A DNA stretch of 61,421 nt from a virus: positions 1-61,421 of IMG/VR virus record IMGVR_UViG_3300010885_003162; one strand, 5' to 3'. Positions 1-7,547 of the stretch are shown here, piece by piece; the first letter of the stretch is position 1, and every line of letters begins with the position of its first letter. A program made the translations under genes and the position numbers. The notes under the pieces are model-generated. The model made no database searches and had not been told where the DNA came from. It worked only from the letters and a program-made list of their open reading frames with translations.

Positions 1-2
1 AC

Positions 3-167
3 ATCAACGGCAGACTAACGACACGCAAAGTTTGGTACACGACCGATGACTATGGGACGCTATGTCGGTTTGTGGAAACCGAAACAGGCGTTAGGTTTTG
101 GTGGGACGCCATCCACGAAACAGCGGTAATGAAGATTCTTGGATATACACAGTGGGGGAACACATGA
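3..167 (+). CDS. Hypothetical protein, 5' truncated by window edge
   Basis: Only the last 54 codons are visible; the frame is open from the first bases to TGA at 165-167. The visible peptide includes RKVWYTTDDYGTL and the aromatic stretch RFWWDAIHE, which suggests a small soluble protein. The stop overlaps the ATG of the next gene (ATGA), the coupling pattern seen along this whole chain of tiny rightward genes. No family is recognised. The true start lies outside the window. Confidence 0.6.
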   Translation: MNGRLTTRKVWYTTDDYGTLCRFVETETGVRFWWDAIHETAVMKILGYTQWGNT

Positions 168-271
168 AAGACGTTTGCGAAAAACACCACTGGAAGATGT
201 GGATACCAAACGGAATTTACAAATGCACAGCCTGTAGTTTGTTTAAACTTAAACTCAAGGAGAACACATGA
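164..271 (+). CDS. 35-residue putative zinc-finger microprotein
   Basis: The ATG at 164 overlaps the previous stop and the TGA at 269-271 overlaps the next ATG (268), so the gene sits in a coupled chain. The peptide has a Cys5-x2-His8-His9 cluster and a Cys21-x2-Cys24 pair, spaced like a tiny zinc finger or zinc ribbon. A binding partner cannot be guessed. Support comes from the tight overlaps on both sides and an AAGGAGAAC ribosome site for the next gene inside its 3' end. Confidence 0.55.
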   Translation: MKDVCEKHHWKMWIPNGIYKCTACSLFKLKLKENT

Positions 272-522
272 CCGAGATTGAAGCCCTTATTGCTATTGCA
301 ACCGACACTTTTGTATGCGGGGACATAAGCTCTGCGGAACCCAATCCGTACTTTGCCAAATCCCCGTACACCCCGTTTGCAATGAACGACAAATACCCTG
401 AAGGCGTACACGGCATCTACAACGCACAGGGTATCAACTGCCTACGCTTTCGGGACAAGCCCGGATCGGTATTTACAACCAAAGAAAACGCCATAGCATT
501 GGCAGAAAGCTGGAACACATGA
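268..522 (+). CDS. Hypothetical phage protein, 84 aa
   Basis: Starts at an ATG preceded by AAGGAGAAC and overlapping the previous stop. The protein is acidic to neutral with the patches FAKSPYTPFAMND and NAQGINCLRFRDKPG, and has no membrane segment or repeat. Its stop overlaps the ATG of the next gene. It resembles small accessory proteins of early phage operons; no family is recognised. Confidence 0.6.
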   Translation: MTEIEALIAIATDTFVCGDISSAEPNPYFAKSPYTPFAMNDKYPEGVHGIYNAQGINCLRFRDKPGSVFTTKENAIALAESWNT

Positions 523-755
523 GAGCAAGAAACTGGGCAGAGGAAAGACGTGCGCGGGAACTGCGCAAGTTACTTAACGAAGTTGACCCACCGAAACGGG
601 TACTCAGGGAGTTGTCATACTTGATATTAGACCCTATGGCTAAGCCGCGCACGTTCAACCACGTCACGGATGGGCAGGGGTACGTTCCAGAGAAGCCTGT
701 TGCAACGCGACCCGGTGCAGACAACAATCAACGATACAAGAGCAGGGGGTTTTAG
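519..755 (+). CDS. Hypothetical basic protein, 78 aa
   Basis: Overlaps the preceding stop by four bases. The N-terminal third is a charged Arg/Glu helix (RARNWAEERRARELRKLL) that could form a short coiled coil; the rest is Pro- and Gly-rich and probably extended. It ends with TAG directly abutting the next ATG, which shows that TAG is an ordinary terminator in this genome. No family recognised. Confidence 0.55.
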   Translation: MRARNWAEERRARELRKLLNEVDPPKRVLRELSYLILDPMAKPRTFNHVTDGQGYVPEKPVATRPGADNNQRYKSRGF

Positions 756-965
756 ATGATGCCCAACGAACGAAAGCTACATTACGTCGGTGGTGTCTAC
801 ACTGATAAATTAACGGGAGCGACCTACTCCGCCCTTTCTTGGGGTGCTGGCTTTGAGCATGGCTTGCGCCGCTTGGAGCTTATTGCTGACGACCACAGCT
901 ACACCTTCAAGACTACGGAGCAACGCTTTGACTTCAACAACAAAAAACCTTACGGGCCTAAATAA
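756..965 (+). CDS. Hypothetical protein, 69 aa
   Basis: Begins immediately after the previous TAG with two consecutive ATG codons (756 and 759); either could be used. The protein looks like a small compact beta-rich fold (LHYVGGVYTDKLTGATYSAL). There are no cysteines, membrane spans or known motifs. Its place in a polycistronic chain supports translation; the function is unknown. Confidence 0.55.
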   Translation: MMPNERKLHYVGGVYTDKLTGATYSALSWGAGFEHGLRRLELIADDHSYTFKTTEQRFDFNNKKPYGPK

Positions 966-967
966 CC

Positions 968-1141
968 ATGAACGACGACATACCAAACTTTGCCGCGTGG
1001 AACAACGAGAACTTGGCCAAGTTTGCCAAGGAGTCATACGCCCGTATGCAGGAACAGCAAGAGACCATTGAGCAAGCCCAACGCGACCTCAAGGACGCAC
1101 TGGCCGAGGTACGCCGACTATTTTGGGAGAGTAGTAAGTGA
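968..1141 (+). CDS. 57-residue coiled-coil microprotein
   Basis: ATG at 968 follows the previous stop by two bases; TGA at 1139-1141 overlaps the GTG start of the next gene. The C-terminal two thirds is a continuous amphipathic helix rich in Gln and Glu (MQEQQETIEQAQRDLKDAL), a likely coiled coil. This suggests a small oligomeric or adaptor protein, but no family is recognised. Support is positional. Confidence 0.5.
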   Translation: MNDDIPNFAAWNNENLAKFAKESYARMQEQQETIEQAQRDLKDALAEVRRLFWESSK

Positions 1142-1374
1142 CCAACCTCATACGCCTACCTCCTACCACCACAATGACGGCCCAACAGGCGCTTGAGTCT
1201 GCGCTTGTTGACGCGGAAGCTAAGCATCTTAAAGACGTACTGATCTGCGGATACGACGAAGATGGTAGCTTGTACATAAGGTCTAGCCGACTGACTTGTG
1301 CGGAGGCATTTTTTATGGCGAGCAAGGCCGCGCTATGGGCACAGAACGGAGGCACAGATGACCACAGGAATTGA
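1138..1374 (+). CDS. Hypothetical protein, 78 aa, GTG start
   Basis: I chose the GTG at 1138 because it overlaps the previous TGA (GTGA), matching the coupling seen upstream; an internal ATG at 1174 is the alternative and would give 66 residues. The middle reads as a small alpha/beta unit (KDVLICGYDEDGSLYIRSS) followed by a helix. The 3' end overlaps the start of the next gene. No family recognised. Confidence 0.5.
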   Translation: MTNLIRLPPTTTMTAQQALESALVDAEAKHLKDVLICGYDEDGSLYIRSSRLTCAEAFFMASKAALWAQNGGTDDHRN

Positions 1375-1558
1375 AGAATTGAAGTTACCTAAAAAACGCA
1401 CGACACGAGGCCCCGGTAAGAAGCCTACGTTAGTCGGCACGAGCTTGCGTCTACCGAAGGAGGTGATGGCGTACTTTGACGCCAACTTTGCGTATACAAA
1501 GCAAGCCAAGATGAGAGAAATTCTTACTGCGTACGTTAACAATCAACAAGGAAAATGA
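1358..1558 (+). CDS. Ribbon-helix-helix protein, BrnA/CopG-like
   Basis: Start at ATG 1358 with a GGAGG site seven bases upstream. A basic N-terminal tail (KKRTTRGPGKKP) is followed by a typical ribbon-helix-helix pattern: a short beta strand (TSLRLPKEV), helix 1 (MAYFDANF), a turn, and helix 2 (KQAKMREILTAYV). The layout resembles BrnA antitoxins and CopG-type repressors, which dimerise and bind operators through the strand. No BrnT-like toxin is adjacent, so a phage operon repressor is more likely than a toxin-antitoxin pair. Confidence 0.6.
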   Translation: MTTGIEELKLPKKRTTRGPGKKPTLVGTSLRLPKEVMAYFDANFAYTKQAKMREILTAYVNNQQGK

Positions 1559-1559
1559 G

Positions 1560-1973
1560 ATGACACTCCATAAAAATCCAAACACAGCAGCCAGCAGAAT
1601 CCGTGCTTACATGCGCGACAACCCCAAAGCCTCGCCTAAAGACATTGTGAAAGCACTAGGCGTCAAGCGTGAGAACGTGTACGGTGTAAAAAACTACGAC
1701 AAGCTGCGGGCAAAACGATTGAGGCTTGCAAGGAAAACGACAAAGCCAGTAGACACCCTGCCGATTACCATGCACGACCCAGTGAACCATCCCGAGCACT
1801 ACAAGGTAGGGGGCATTGAGACCATTGACTTCATTGAGGCTAAACAACTTAGCTACAACCTTGGGAACGTGGTCAAATACCTCACTCGTGCAGATCACAA
1901 AGGCAACCGACTGCAGGACTTACAGAAGGCGCAGTGGTACTTGGAGCGCGAGATAAAAAACATTCAAGGGTAA
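1560..1973 (+). CDS. DUF3310-family protein with N-terminal helix-turn-helix-like segment
   Basis: Residues about 72-137 carry the DUF3310 signature found in many phages (often labelled nucleotide kinase): DPVNHPEHYKVGGIETIDFI, then LGNVVKYLTRADHKG and AQWYLEREI. The first 60 residues look like a helix-turn-helix (SPKDIVKALGVKRENVYGVK) followed by a basic linker, so the protein may combine DNA contact with the DUF3310 fold. The domain's biochemical role is not settled in what I know. It is the last gene before a terminator, separated by one base from the previous stop. Confidence 0.75.
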   Translation: MTLHKNPNTAASRIRAYMRDNPKASPKDIVKALGVKRENVYGVKNYDKLRAKRLRLARKTTKPVDTLPITMHDPVNHPEHYKVGGIETIDFIEAKQLSYNLGNVVKYLTRADHKGNRLQDLQKAQWYLEREIKNIQG

Positions 1974-1978
1974 ACACC

Positions 1979-2001
1979 AACCCGCTTCGGCGGGTTTTTT
2001 T
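1979..2001 (+). terminator. Rho-independent terminator
   Basis: A CCCGC stem with a TTCG loop and GCGGG return arm is followed by a run of seven T. It closes the first small-gene chain. Confidence 0.9.
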
Positions 2002-2011
2002 ACGTCTGTAC

Positions 2012-2040
2012 TTGTACAAAGTCAAATGCTGTGCTACATT
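2012..2040 (+). promoter_or_regulatory. Sigma70-like promoter for the replication block
   Basis: TTGTAC, a 17-base spacer, then TACATT, placed between the terminator and the nuclease gene at 2068. The spacing matches the other plus-strand promoters in the window; the -35 box is weaker. Confidence 0.6.
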
Positions 2041-2067
2041 AGGCTCCATAAACAACTGGAGCGTTAG

Positions 2068-2370
2068 ATGGCAACAACCCCCGAGGGTAAAGTTAAAGAC
2101 CTAATCAAGGCCATCCTCAAGACCAAGGGCATCTACTACGCCATGCCTATCGGCACTGGCTACGGTAACTCAGGCGTCCCCGACTTCCTATGCTGTGTCA
2201 ACGGCAGGTTCGTTGGTATTGAGGCCAAAGCAAACGGCGGCAAGACCACTGCGTTGCAAGACAAAAACCTGCGGGAAATTCAGCAATCAGGTGGCGTTAG
2301 CTTCATCATAGATGAGCACAATGTCGCTGCACTCCCCGGATTTTTAGCACTCATCACCAAGGAGAAATGA
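2068..2370 (+). CDS. VRR-NUC domain nuclease
   Basis: 100 residues forming one compact PD-(D/E)xK nuclease of the VRR-NUC type. Visible features are Glu6 in the first helix, Gly-Val-Pro-Asp39-Phe as the motif II strand, and Glu52-Ala-Lys54 in FVGIEAKA, followed by a helix with Gln (TALQDKNLREIQQSGG). Phage VRR-NUC proteins are thought to act as structure-specific DNA nucleases, for example at Holliday junctions or replication intermediates. First gene after the promoter at 2012 and just upstream of the DNA polymerase, consistent with a replication or recombination role. Confidence 0.85.
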   Translation: MATTPEGKVKDLIKAILKTKGIYYAMPIGTGYGNSGVPDFLCCVNGRFVGIEAKANGGKTTALQDKNLREIQQSGGVSFIIDEHNVAALPGFLALITKEK

Positions 2371-2371
2371 A

Positions 2372-2728
2372 ATGGCAAACTACTCATCAGGCATCACCGC
2401 AGTCCTTGCACGCATGGACACCAACCCAGCGGAGTTTTTTGGAGACGCACCCAAGTGGCGTTTCATCTTCAAGGAGAACTTCCGCGAAGTGCTCACCGAA
2501 CCAGAGAAGGGCGCACTGCACGAGAAGCTCAAAGAGGTACGCCGACAGGAGTTCGACCACATGGTTATGCGTACGCTGCTAGACGACGAGATGCAAGGCA
2601 ATTGGGGTACATCAATTGCGGGGGTAACAGGGGCGTTGCACCAAGGGCAAAAACAACTACAAAACCAAAGCGCACTGCAAAACAGTTCCGGTGGCGTCCT
2701 AGCGTCCCTAGGGTCTTCTTTCAAATGA
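2372..2728 (+). CDS. Hypothetical protein between nuclease and polymerase, 118 aa
   Basis: Starts two bases after the nuclease gene and its TGA overlaps the polymerase ATG. Mostly helical and charged up to residue 80 (RFIFKENFREVLTEPEKGAL), then a Gln/Ser/Gly-rich tail that may be disordered (QGQKQLQNQSALQNSSGG). Its fixed place between nuclease and polymerase suggests a replication accessory role, but I recognise no family. Confidence 0.6.
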   Translation: MANYSSGITAVLARMDTNPAEFFGDAPKWRFIFKENFREVLTEPEKGALHEKLKEVRRQEFDHMVMRTLLDDEMQGNWGTSIAGVTGALHQGQKQLQNQSALQNSSGGVLASLGSSFK

Positions 2729-4551
2729 ACATCCTTACCCTAGACTTTGAGACCTACTACTCGCAGGAGTTCAGTCTCACAAAGGTTACCAACGAAGAGT
2801 ACGTACGCTCACCTGAGTTCGAGGTCATCGGTGTGTCAGTGCAGGTGAATGATGGTGAGCCTGAGTGGTTCAGCGGGACTATGGCCGAGACGGCTGCGTT
2901 TCTGACTACCTTTGATTGGGCGAACTCCCTAGCCCTTGCGCACAACGCTGCGTTCGATGCGTCAATCCTGACGTGGGTATTCGGTATCAAACCCAAGGGC
3001 TGGCTGGATACGTTGTCGATGGGCAGGGCACTGCACGGCACTGAGGTAGGTGGTAGCTTGGCTGTACTTGCAAAGCACTACGGTGTTGGTACAAAAGGCG
3101 ATGAGGTCATCATGGCCAAGGGACTGCACCGCACGGACTTTCCCGCCGACCAGCTTGCAAGATACGGTCAGTACTGCTGCAACGACACCGCCATGACCTA
3201 CGCACTGTTCCAGAAAATGGTAGTAGATTTCCCGCCGAGTGAGCTGCGGCTGATTGACCTGACCATACGCATGTTCTCCGAGCCAAGGCTGTGGCTTGAC
3301 GCTGGAGTTCTGGAGTCGCACCTGACCGCAGTGAGGTTCACGAAGCAAGAGCTGATGAACAAGATGCTGATTGAGAAAGATCAGTTGATGAGCAACAACC
3401 AGCTTGCGAAGGTGCTTGGGGACTTGGGCGTAGACGTGCCCATGAAGAGAAGCCCCGCCACGGGCAAACTGACCTACGCATTCTCTAAGACCGACGAGGG
3501 GTTCAAGGCGCTGCTTGAGCATGAGAACGTGATCGTGCAAGCTATCGTAGCCGCACGGCTGGGCGTGAAGTCAACCATTGAGGAGACACGGACTGCTCGG
3601 TTCATTGGGATTGCAGACCGTGGCCTCATGCCAGTTCCCCTACGCTATTACGCTGCACACACCGGACGCTGGGGCGGCGACGACAAGCTGAACCTCCAGA
3701 ACCTGCCACGCAAGTCACCGCTAAAGGTTGCAATTATCCCCCCCGATGGCCACGTAATCCTAGACTCAGACTCATCCCAGATCGAAGCCCGTACGCTAGC
3801 GTGGTTAGCTGGCCAAGATGATTTAGTGGATGCGTTTGACCGTGGGGAGGATGTATACAAAATCATGGCCTCTGCTATCTACGGCAAGCCAGCAGACGAG
3901 ATTACCAAAGACGAACGCTTTGTGGGTAAGACCACAATTCTTGGTGCAGGGTACGGCATGGGTGCCGCGAAGTTTAAGCTGCAACTAAAGAACTTTGGCG
4001 TTGAAGTTGAGCTAGAAGAGGCCAAGCGCATCATTGATACCTACCGCGCTACCTACCCCGAAATCGTAAAGTTGTGGGCTACAGCTGGGAACATGCTCAA
4101 GGCAATACTACAGAACCAGCAAACTAGTTTTGGCCGGGGTAACTTGCTACAGGTCGATGGCTCCAGAGGAATCAGACTGCCCAACGGGCTGTACCTGAAG
4201 TACCCAAACCTGCGTCTTTCCATAGACGCTGAGAGCTACAAGACCGAAATCGTCTACGACACCAAGAAGGGCAAAGCAGTCATCCCCAACCGAATCTATG
4301 GTGGTAAGGTGATTGAGAACGTATGTCAGGCACTCGCTCGTATCGTGATCGGTGAGCAGATGCTAATGGTCGACAAGAAGTACCCCGTGGTGATAACGGT
4401 GCACGACGCTATTGCTGTCGTAGTGCCCACAGCCGAAGCTGAAATAGCCAAGGAGTACGTCGAGTTGTGTATGCGGCTACGTCCCTCATGGGCACCGGAG
4501 CTACCCTTAAATTGTGAAGCAGGATATGGAGACAGCTATGGAGAATGTTGA
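2725..4551 (+). CDS. polA: Family A DNA polymerase with 3'-5' exonuclease
   Basis: 608 residues from ATG 2725, which overlaps the preceding stop (ATGA); the frame stays open further upstream but that region belongs to another gene. The exonuclease domain shows Exo I Asp7-Phe-Glu9-Thr, Exo II His73-Asn74-x3-Asp78 and Exo III Tyr150-x3-Asp154. The polymerase domain shows motif A Asp347 in LDSDSSQIEAR, motif B Arg398-x3-Lys402-x7-Tyr410-Gly, and motif C His560-Asp561. Motif C reads VHDAI where E. coli Pol I has VHDE; the catalytic Asp is kept. It lacks a 5' nuclease domain, as is usual for phage enzymes. It is the replicative polymerase of the phage, working with the primase-helicase at 9269. 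Confidence 0.95.
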   Translation: MNILTLDFETYYSQEFSLTKVTNEEYVRSPEFEVIGVSVQVNDGEPEWFSGTMAETAAFLTTFDWANSLALAHNAAFDASILTWVFGIKPKGWLDTLSMGRALHGTEVGGSLAVLAKHYGVGTKGDEVIMAKGLHRTDFPADQLARYGQYCCNDTAMTYALFQKMVVDFPPSELRLIDLTIRMFSEPRLWLDAGVLESHLTAVRFTKQELMNKMLIEKDQLMSNNQLAKVLGDLGVDVPMKRSPATGKLTYAFSKTDEGFKALLEHENVIVQAIVAARLGVKSTIEETRTARFIGIADRGLMPVPLRYYAAHTGRWGGDDKLNLQNLPRKSPLKVAIIPPDGHVILDSDSSQIEARTLAWLAGQDDLVDAFDRGEDVYKIMASAIYGKPADEITKDERFVGKTTILGAGYGMGAAKFKLQLKNFGVEVELEEAKRIIDTYRATYPEIVKLWATAGNMLKAILQNQQTSFGRGNLLQVDGSRGIRLPNGLYLKYPNLRLSIDAESYKTEIVYDTKKGKAVIPNRIYGGKVIENVCQALARIVIGEQMLMVDKKYPVVITVHDAIAVVVPTAEAEIAKEYVELCMRLRPSWAPELPLNCEAGYGDSYGEC

Positions 4552-4894
4552 CTTTAATCAACCCAACGCACGGAGCACCGACCCCGAAACTTCTCACGAG
4601 GCTGCTAAAGATGCTGCGTTTAGAGCAACCGAACATTGCGTACTCGCCTTAAAGATGTTGCACAGGTTTGGCCCCTTGACGGATTTTGAGCTTGCCTCTC
4701 GCACAGGGCTACAGCAAACGAGTATTGGTAAGCGCCGCAAAGATTGCCAAGACGCGGGGCTAGTAACCGGCTTATGTAAAGAAAACGGGGAAAAAGTTAA
4801 ACGCCCCGCACCTTCAGGCAGCAGCGCGTTAGTATGGACGCTAACCGACAAAGGAAACACATGGCTAACATCATCTGGTCATTCAGTTCGCTGA
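4538..4894 (+). CDS. Winged-helix DNA-binding protein
   Basis: 118 residues. I chose ATG 4538 because GGAG lies six bases upstream; ATG 4526 and GTG 4514 are alternatives within the polymerase 3' end. After a conserved-looking N-terminus (ARSTDPETSHEAAKDAAF) comes a MarR-like winged helix: LALKMLHRFGPLTDFELA, a recognition helix (TGLQQTSIGKRRKDCQDAG), and a wing ending VWTLTDKGNTWL. Phage proteins of this layout (STDPxTSxxAA plus wHTH) are common beside replication genes. It overlaps genes on both sides, so it is translationally coupled; it may regulate the block or mark the origin. Confidence 0.7.
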   Translation: MENVDFNQPNARSTDPETSHEAAKDAAFRATEHCVLALKMLHRFGPLTDFELASRTGLQQTSIGKRRKDCQDAGLVTGLCKENGEKVKRPAPSGSSALVWTLTDKGNTWLTSSGHSVR

Positions 4895-5529
4895 AGACAT
4901 TTCAACAGTGCCCACGCAAGTACTACCACGCCAAGATTGCACCGGACGCTGTACGTGACCCCGACACAACAGCTACACTTTACGGCAAGGCTGCGCATAC
5001 GGTAGCAGAGGATTACATCAAGGACGGCACTCCTATCCCACCTCAGTTTGCGTACATGCAAGGGATGCTTAACCAGCTTAACGCTATCCCCGGCAAAAAG
5101 CTAGTTGAAGTGAAGCTGGGCCTGACCAAAGACTTAAAAGCGTGCGACTTTGATGCACCGGACGTGTGGTGGCATGGCATCGCCGACTTGGTTATTCTGG
5201 ACGAGGGGAAAGGGCTTGCCCACTCCATCGACTACAAGACCAGCAAGAACGCACGGTACGCCGACGTAAAGCAGCTTGACCTAGTTGCTGCCGGAATTTT
5301 CGCCAAGTACCCTAGCATTGTTAGGGTAAAGTCAGCCCTCCTTTTCGTAGTGAGTAAGGAGTTCGTGAAGACTGAACACCACGTCGACATGAAAGAAGCG
5401 TACGTAGCTGCACCAGCTAAAGATGTTGCGCGTATTGAAGCAGCGATAAAGAGCGGGGTGTGGAACCCGATTAGTGGCCCACTGTGCAAGTTCTGTGCAG
5501 TGAAAGATTGTGAATATAACAAGAGCTGA
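4861..5529 (+). CDS. Cas4/RecB-like PD-(D/E)xK exonuclease with iron-sulfur cluster
   Basis: 222 residues from ATG 4861 (an earlier in-frame ATG at 4834 overlaps the previous gene more and has no better ribosome site). Motifs match the Cas4/AddB group: QQC17-PRKYY, His46, GIAD109 and D124-Y-K126 as the PD-(D/E)xK core, Gln138 as the QxxxY-type residue, and a C-terminal Cys209-x2-Cys212-x4-Cys217 which with Cys17 would hold a [4Fe-4S] cluster. Such phage nucleases resect DNA ends during recombination-dependent replication. No Cas1, Cas2 or CRISPR array is nearby, so a CRISPR role is unlikely. Confidence 0.85.
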   Translation: MANIIWSFSSLKTFQQCPRKYYHAKIAPDAVRDPDTTATLYGKAAHTVAEDYIKDGTPIPPQFAYMQGMLNQLNAIPGKKLVEVKLGLTKDLKACDFDAPDVWWHGIADLVILDEGKGLAHSIDYKTSKNARYADVKQLDLVAAGIFAKYPSIVRVKSALLFVVSKEFVKTEHHVDMKEAYVAAPAKDVARIEAAIKSGVWNPISGPLCKFCAVKDCEYNKS

Positions 5530-5530
5530 G

Positions 5531-5818
5531 ATGAACCAAATGACCAACGAAGAAACCGATACCGCCCTCATCCTTGAGAACGAACTGAAGCGCCGAGTGA
5601 ATGAAGTCGTCGAGCGCGTAATTGTGAACACGGTGGGGAAAATCATTCACGAGGAACTGAACAAGTACAAGAACGAGATGCTGCTGGAGGTTGCTGTGGC
5701 AGTCGGCAAGATGCTACGATCTGTGGAGCAAGATGGACGCAAGCCCCTATGGGAAACCGACTTCCCAGTAGACATCAAACATGCAATAACGAAAGACGAC
5801 CATGCCCTACGTAAATAA
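5531..5818 (+). CDS. Hypothetical helical protein, 95 aa
   Basis: ATG 5531 follows the nuclease stop by one base; a second ATG nine bases later is possible. Residues 10-70 form long amphipathic helices (ALILENELKRRVNEVVERVI and HEELNKYKNEMLLEVAVAVG), so a helical oligomer is likely. It overlaps the HNH gene by 17 bases. No family recognised. Confidence 0.6.
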   Translation: MNQMTNEETDTALILENELKRRVNEVVERVIVNTVGKIIHEELNKYKNEMLLEVAVAVGKMLRSVEQDGRKPLWETDFPVDIKHAITKDDHALRK

Positions 5819-6080
5819 AGCCCGCCCTTACAAGAAGGAATATCAACAGCAGATCGAACGTGGGGAAGCCCCTACCCGTGCAGTGCGCCAGAAAGCACGA
5901 GACGAGATGGACGCTAAGGGTATTGACCGAACAGGTAAGGACATTGACCACGCCATTCCCCTAAGCAAAGGGGGCACCAACGCGCCGAGTAACTTGAAAC
6001 TGAAAGCACCGAGCGCCAACCGTTCGTTCAGCCGCAACTCAGACCACACGGTCAAGGTCAACAAGCCGAAGAAGAGATGA
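5802..6080 (+). CDS. HNH-type endonuclease-like protein
   Basis: 92 residues with an HNH core: Asp47-Ile-Asp-His50 (the catalytic DH), then PLSKGGTNAPSNLKL with Asn64, and Asn73 in the last helix. The cysteine pairs that brace larger HNH enzymes are absent, as in other minimal phage HNH proteins. The basic N- and C-terminal tails should favour nucleic-acid binding. Its position before the helicase suggests a role in DNA processing rather than homing, since no split gene surrounds it. Confidence 0.75.
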   Translation: MPYVNKARPYKKEYQQQIERGEAPTRAVRQKARDEMDAKGIDRTGKDIDHAIPLSKGGTNAPSNLKLKAPSANRSFSRNSDHTVKVNKPKKR

Positions 6081-6084
6081 ACCT

Positions 6085-7473
6085 ATGAACCTATCAGAAT
6101 ACGAATGGCCACGCCCACACGGGTTTTTCCCATTCGACCATCAGAAGACAACTGCACAATTTCTAATCTCAAACCGTAAAGCGTTCTGCTTCAATGAGCA
6201 GGGCACAGGCAAAACCGCATCGGTTATCTGGGCGGTGGATTACTTGATAAGCATCGGTGCAGTAAAGCGTGTGTTAGTGGTGTGCCCGTTGTCGATTATG
6301 AAGTCAGCATGGCAACAAGACCTGTTCAAGTTTGCTATCCATCGCACGGTATCCATTGCGTACGGTAGCGCAGCCAAACGTAAAGAGATCATTAGAGGCG
6401 GTGCCGAGTTTGTCGTCATCAACTTCGATGGCGTAGAGATTGTCAAGAACGAAATACTCGATGGCGGCTTTGACCTCATTGTGGTGGACGAGGCATCGGC
6501 GTACAAGAACGCACAGACCACACGCTGGAAAACCATGCGTACGCTATGCAAGTCCATCAAGGGTTTGTGGATGCTCACGGGTACGCCTGCGGCACAGTCT
6601 CCTGCAGATGCTTACGGATTGGCAAAGCTAGTAAACCCAACCGCCGTGTCTCCGTTTTTTGGCCAGTTCAAAGATACCGTGATGACCAAGGTGAGCATGT
6701 ACCGCTGGCTCCCAAAGCCCGATGCTCAAGTAACCGTGCACCGCATACTCCAGCCCGCAATCAGGTTTGAGAAAGCCCAGTGTCTTGACCTCCCTCCGGT
6801 TACGTTCGTAGACCGTGACGCACCTCTTACCCCCCAGCAAAACAAGTACTACAAAATACTGAAGTCGCAGATGCTCATTGAGGCTGCGGGCGAAGAAGTG
6901 TCAGCGGTCAACGCTGCGGTGAAGATCAACAAGCTACTGCAAATTGCTTGCGGCGCTGTGTACACAGATGCCGGTGAAGTGATTGAGTTTGACGTAAGCA
7001 GTCGGCTAAACGTAGTGCAGGAAGTCATTGACGAGTCCAGCCACAAAGTCCTCGTGTTTGTTCCATTCACTCATACCATCGAGGTACTAGAGAAACATCT
7101 GACTGGCCAAGGCATTACTTGCGCGGTCATCAACGGCTCAGTGTCGGTCAACAAACGCTCTGATATTGTCAAAGACTTTCAAGAGACTAACACCGTAAAG
7201 GTCCTCATCATTCAACCGCAAGCAGCATCTCACGGGTTAACCCTGACTGCAGCCGATACCATCATCTGGTACGCTCCATGCACAAGTGTGGAGACCTACT
7301 TGCAAGCCAACGCCCGCATTGACCGACCCGGCCAGAAGAACAACATGACTATCGTGCACATCTCCGGTAGCCAAGTTGAGTCCAAGGTCTACTCCCTACT
7401 GCGGAACAACGTAGGCAACCATCAAAAAATTATTGACCTGTACAAGCAAGAAATTTTTTCTGAAAACATTTGA
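6085..7473 (+). CDS. SNF2-family DEAD-like helicase/translocase
   Basis: 462 residues. Motif Q-like DHQ near residue 19, Walker A QGTGKT (39-44), motif II VDEAS (134-138), motif III LTGTPA (164-169), and motif VI with the arginine finger in ARIDRPGQ (410-417). The order and RPGQ sequence place it in the SNF2 group of superfamily 2. Phage members act in replication fork or recombination remodelling, similar in concept to T4 UvsW. It lies four bases after the HNH gene. The GGGTTAACCC palindrome at 7234 lies inside it. Confidence 0.9.
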   Translation: MNLSEYEWPRPHGFFPFDHQKTTAQFLISNRKAFCFNEQGTGKTASVIWAVDYLISIGAVKRVLVVCPLSIMKSAWQQDLFKFAIHRTVSIAYGSAAKRKEIIRGGAEFVVINFDGVEIVKNEILDGGFDLIVVDEASAYKNAQTTRWKTMRTLCKSIKGLWMLTGTPAAQSPADAYGLAKLVNPTAVSPFFGQFKDTVMTKVSMYRWLPKPDAQVTVHRILQPAIRFEKAQCLDLPPVTFVDRDAPLTPQQNKYYKILKSQMLIEAAGEEVSAVNAAVKINKLLQIACGAVYTDAGEVIEFDVSSRLNVVQEVIDESSHKVLVFVPFTHTIEVLEKHLTGQGITCAVINGSVSVNKRSDIVKDFQETNTVKVLIIQPQAASHGLTLTAADTIIWYAPCTSVETYLQANARIDRPGQKNNMTIVHISGSQVESKVYSLLRNNVGNHQKIIDLYKQEIFSENI

Positions 7474-7497
7474 CAATGTCTAATCTTGTGTTATAGT
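7470..7497 (+). promoter_or_regulatory. Sigma70-like promoter inside the replication arm
   Basis: Perfect TTGACA, a 16-base spacer and TATAGT in the 74-base gap after the helicase. It would give extra expression of the genes from 7548 to 12284, including the ssDNA-binding candidate and the primase. Confidence 0.75.
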
Positions 7498-7547
7498 TCT
7501 TCTGTGGACCTTGGCTCCACACCTTCATTAACCGTTAGGAGTATTAG

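Noticed and set aside
2455-2724. 90-residue upstream extension of the polymerase frame
   Set aside because: Overlaps another gene in a different frame; the ATG at 2725 overlaps the preceding stop and directly opens the exonuclease domain.
2962-3540. 192-residue minus-strand frame within the polymerase
   Set aside because: The plus-strand frame has all family A motifs; the antisense product has no motif and no ribosome site.
4861-5529. Cas4 of a CRISPR adaptation module
   Set aside because: Motifs fit Cas4/RecB-like exonucleases, but no Cas1, Cas2 or array is present; phage end-processing nuclease is the better call.
5802-6080. Homing endonuclease
   Set aside because: The HNH gene is embedded in a coupled operon and does not interrupt or flank a split gene or intron.
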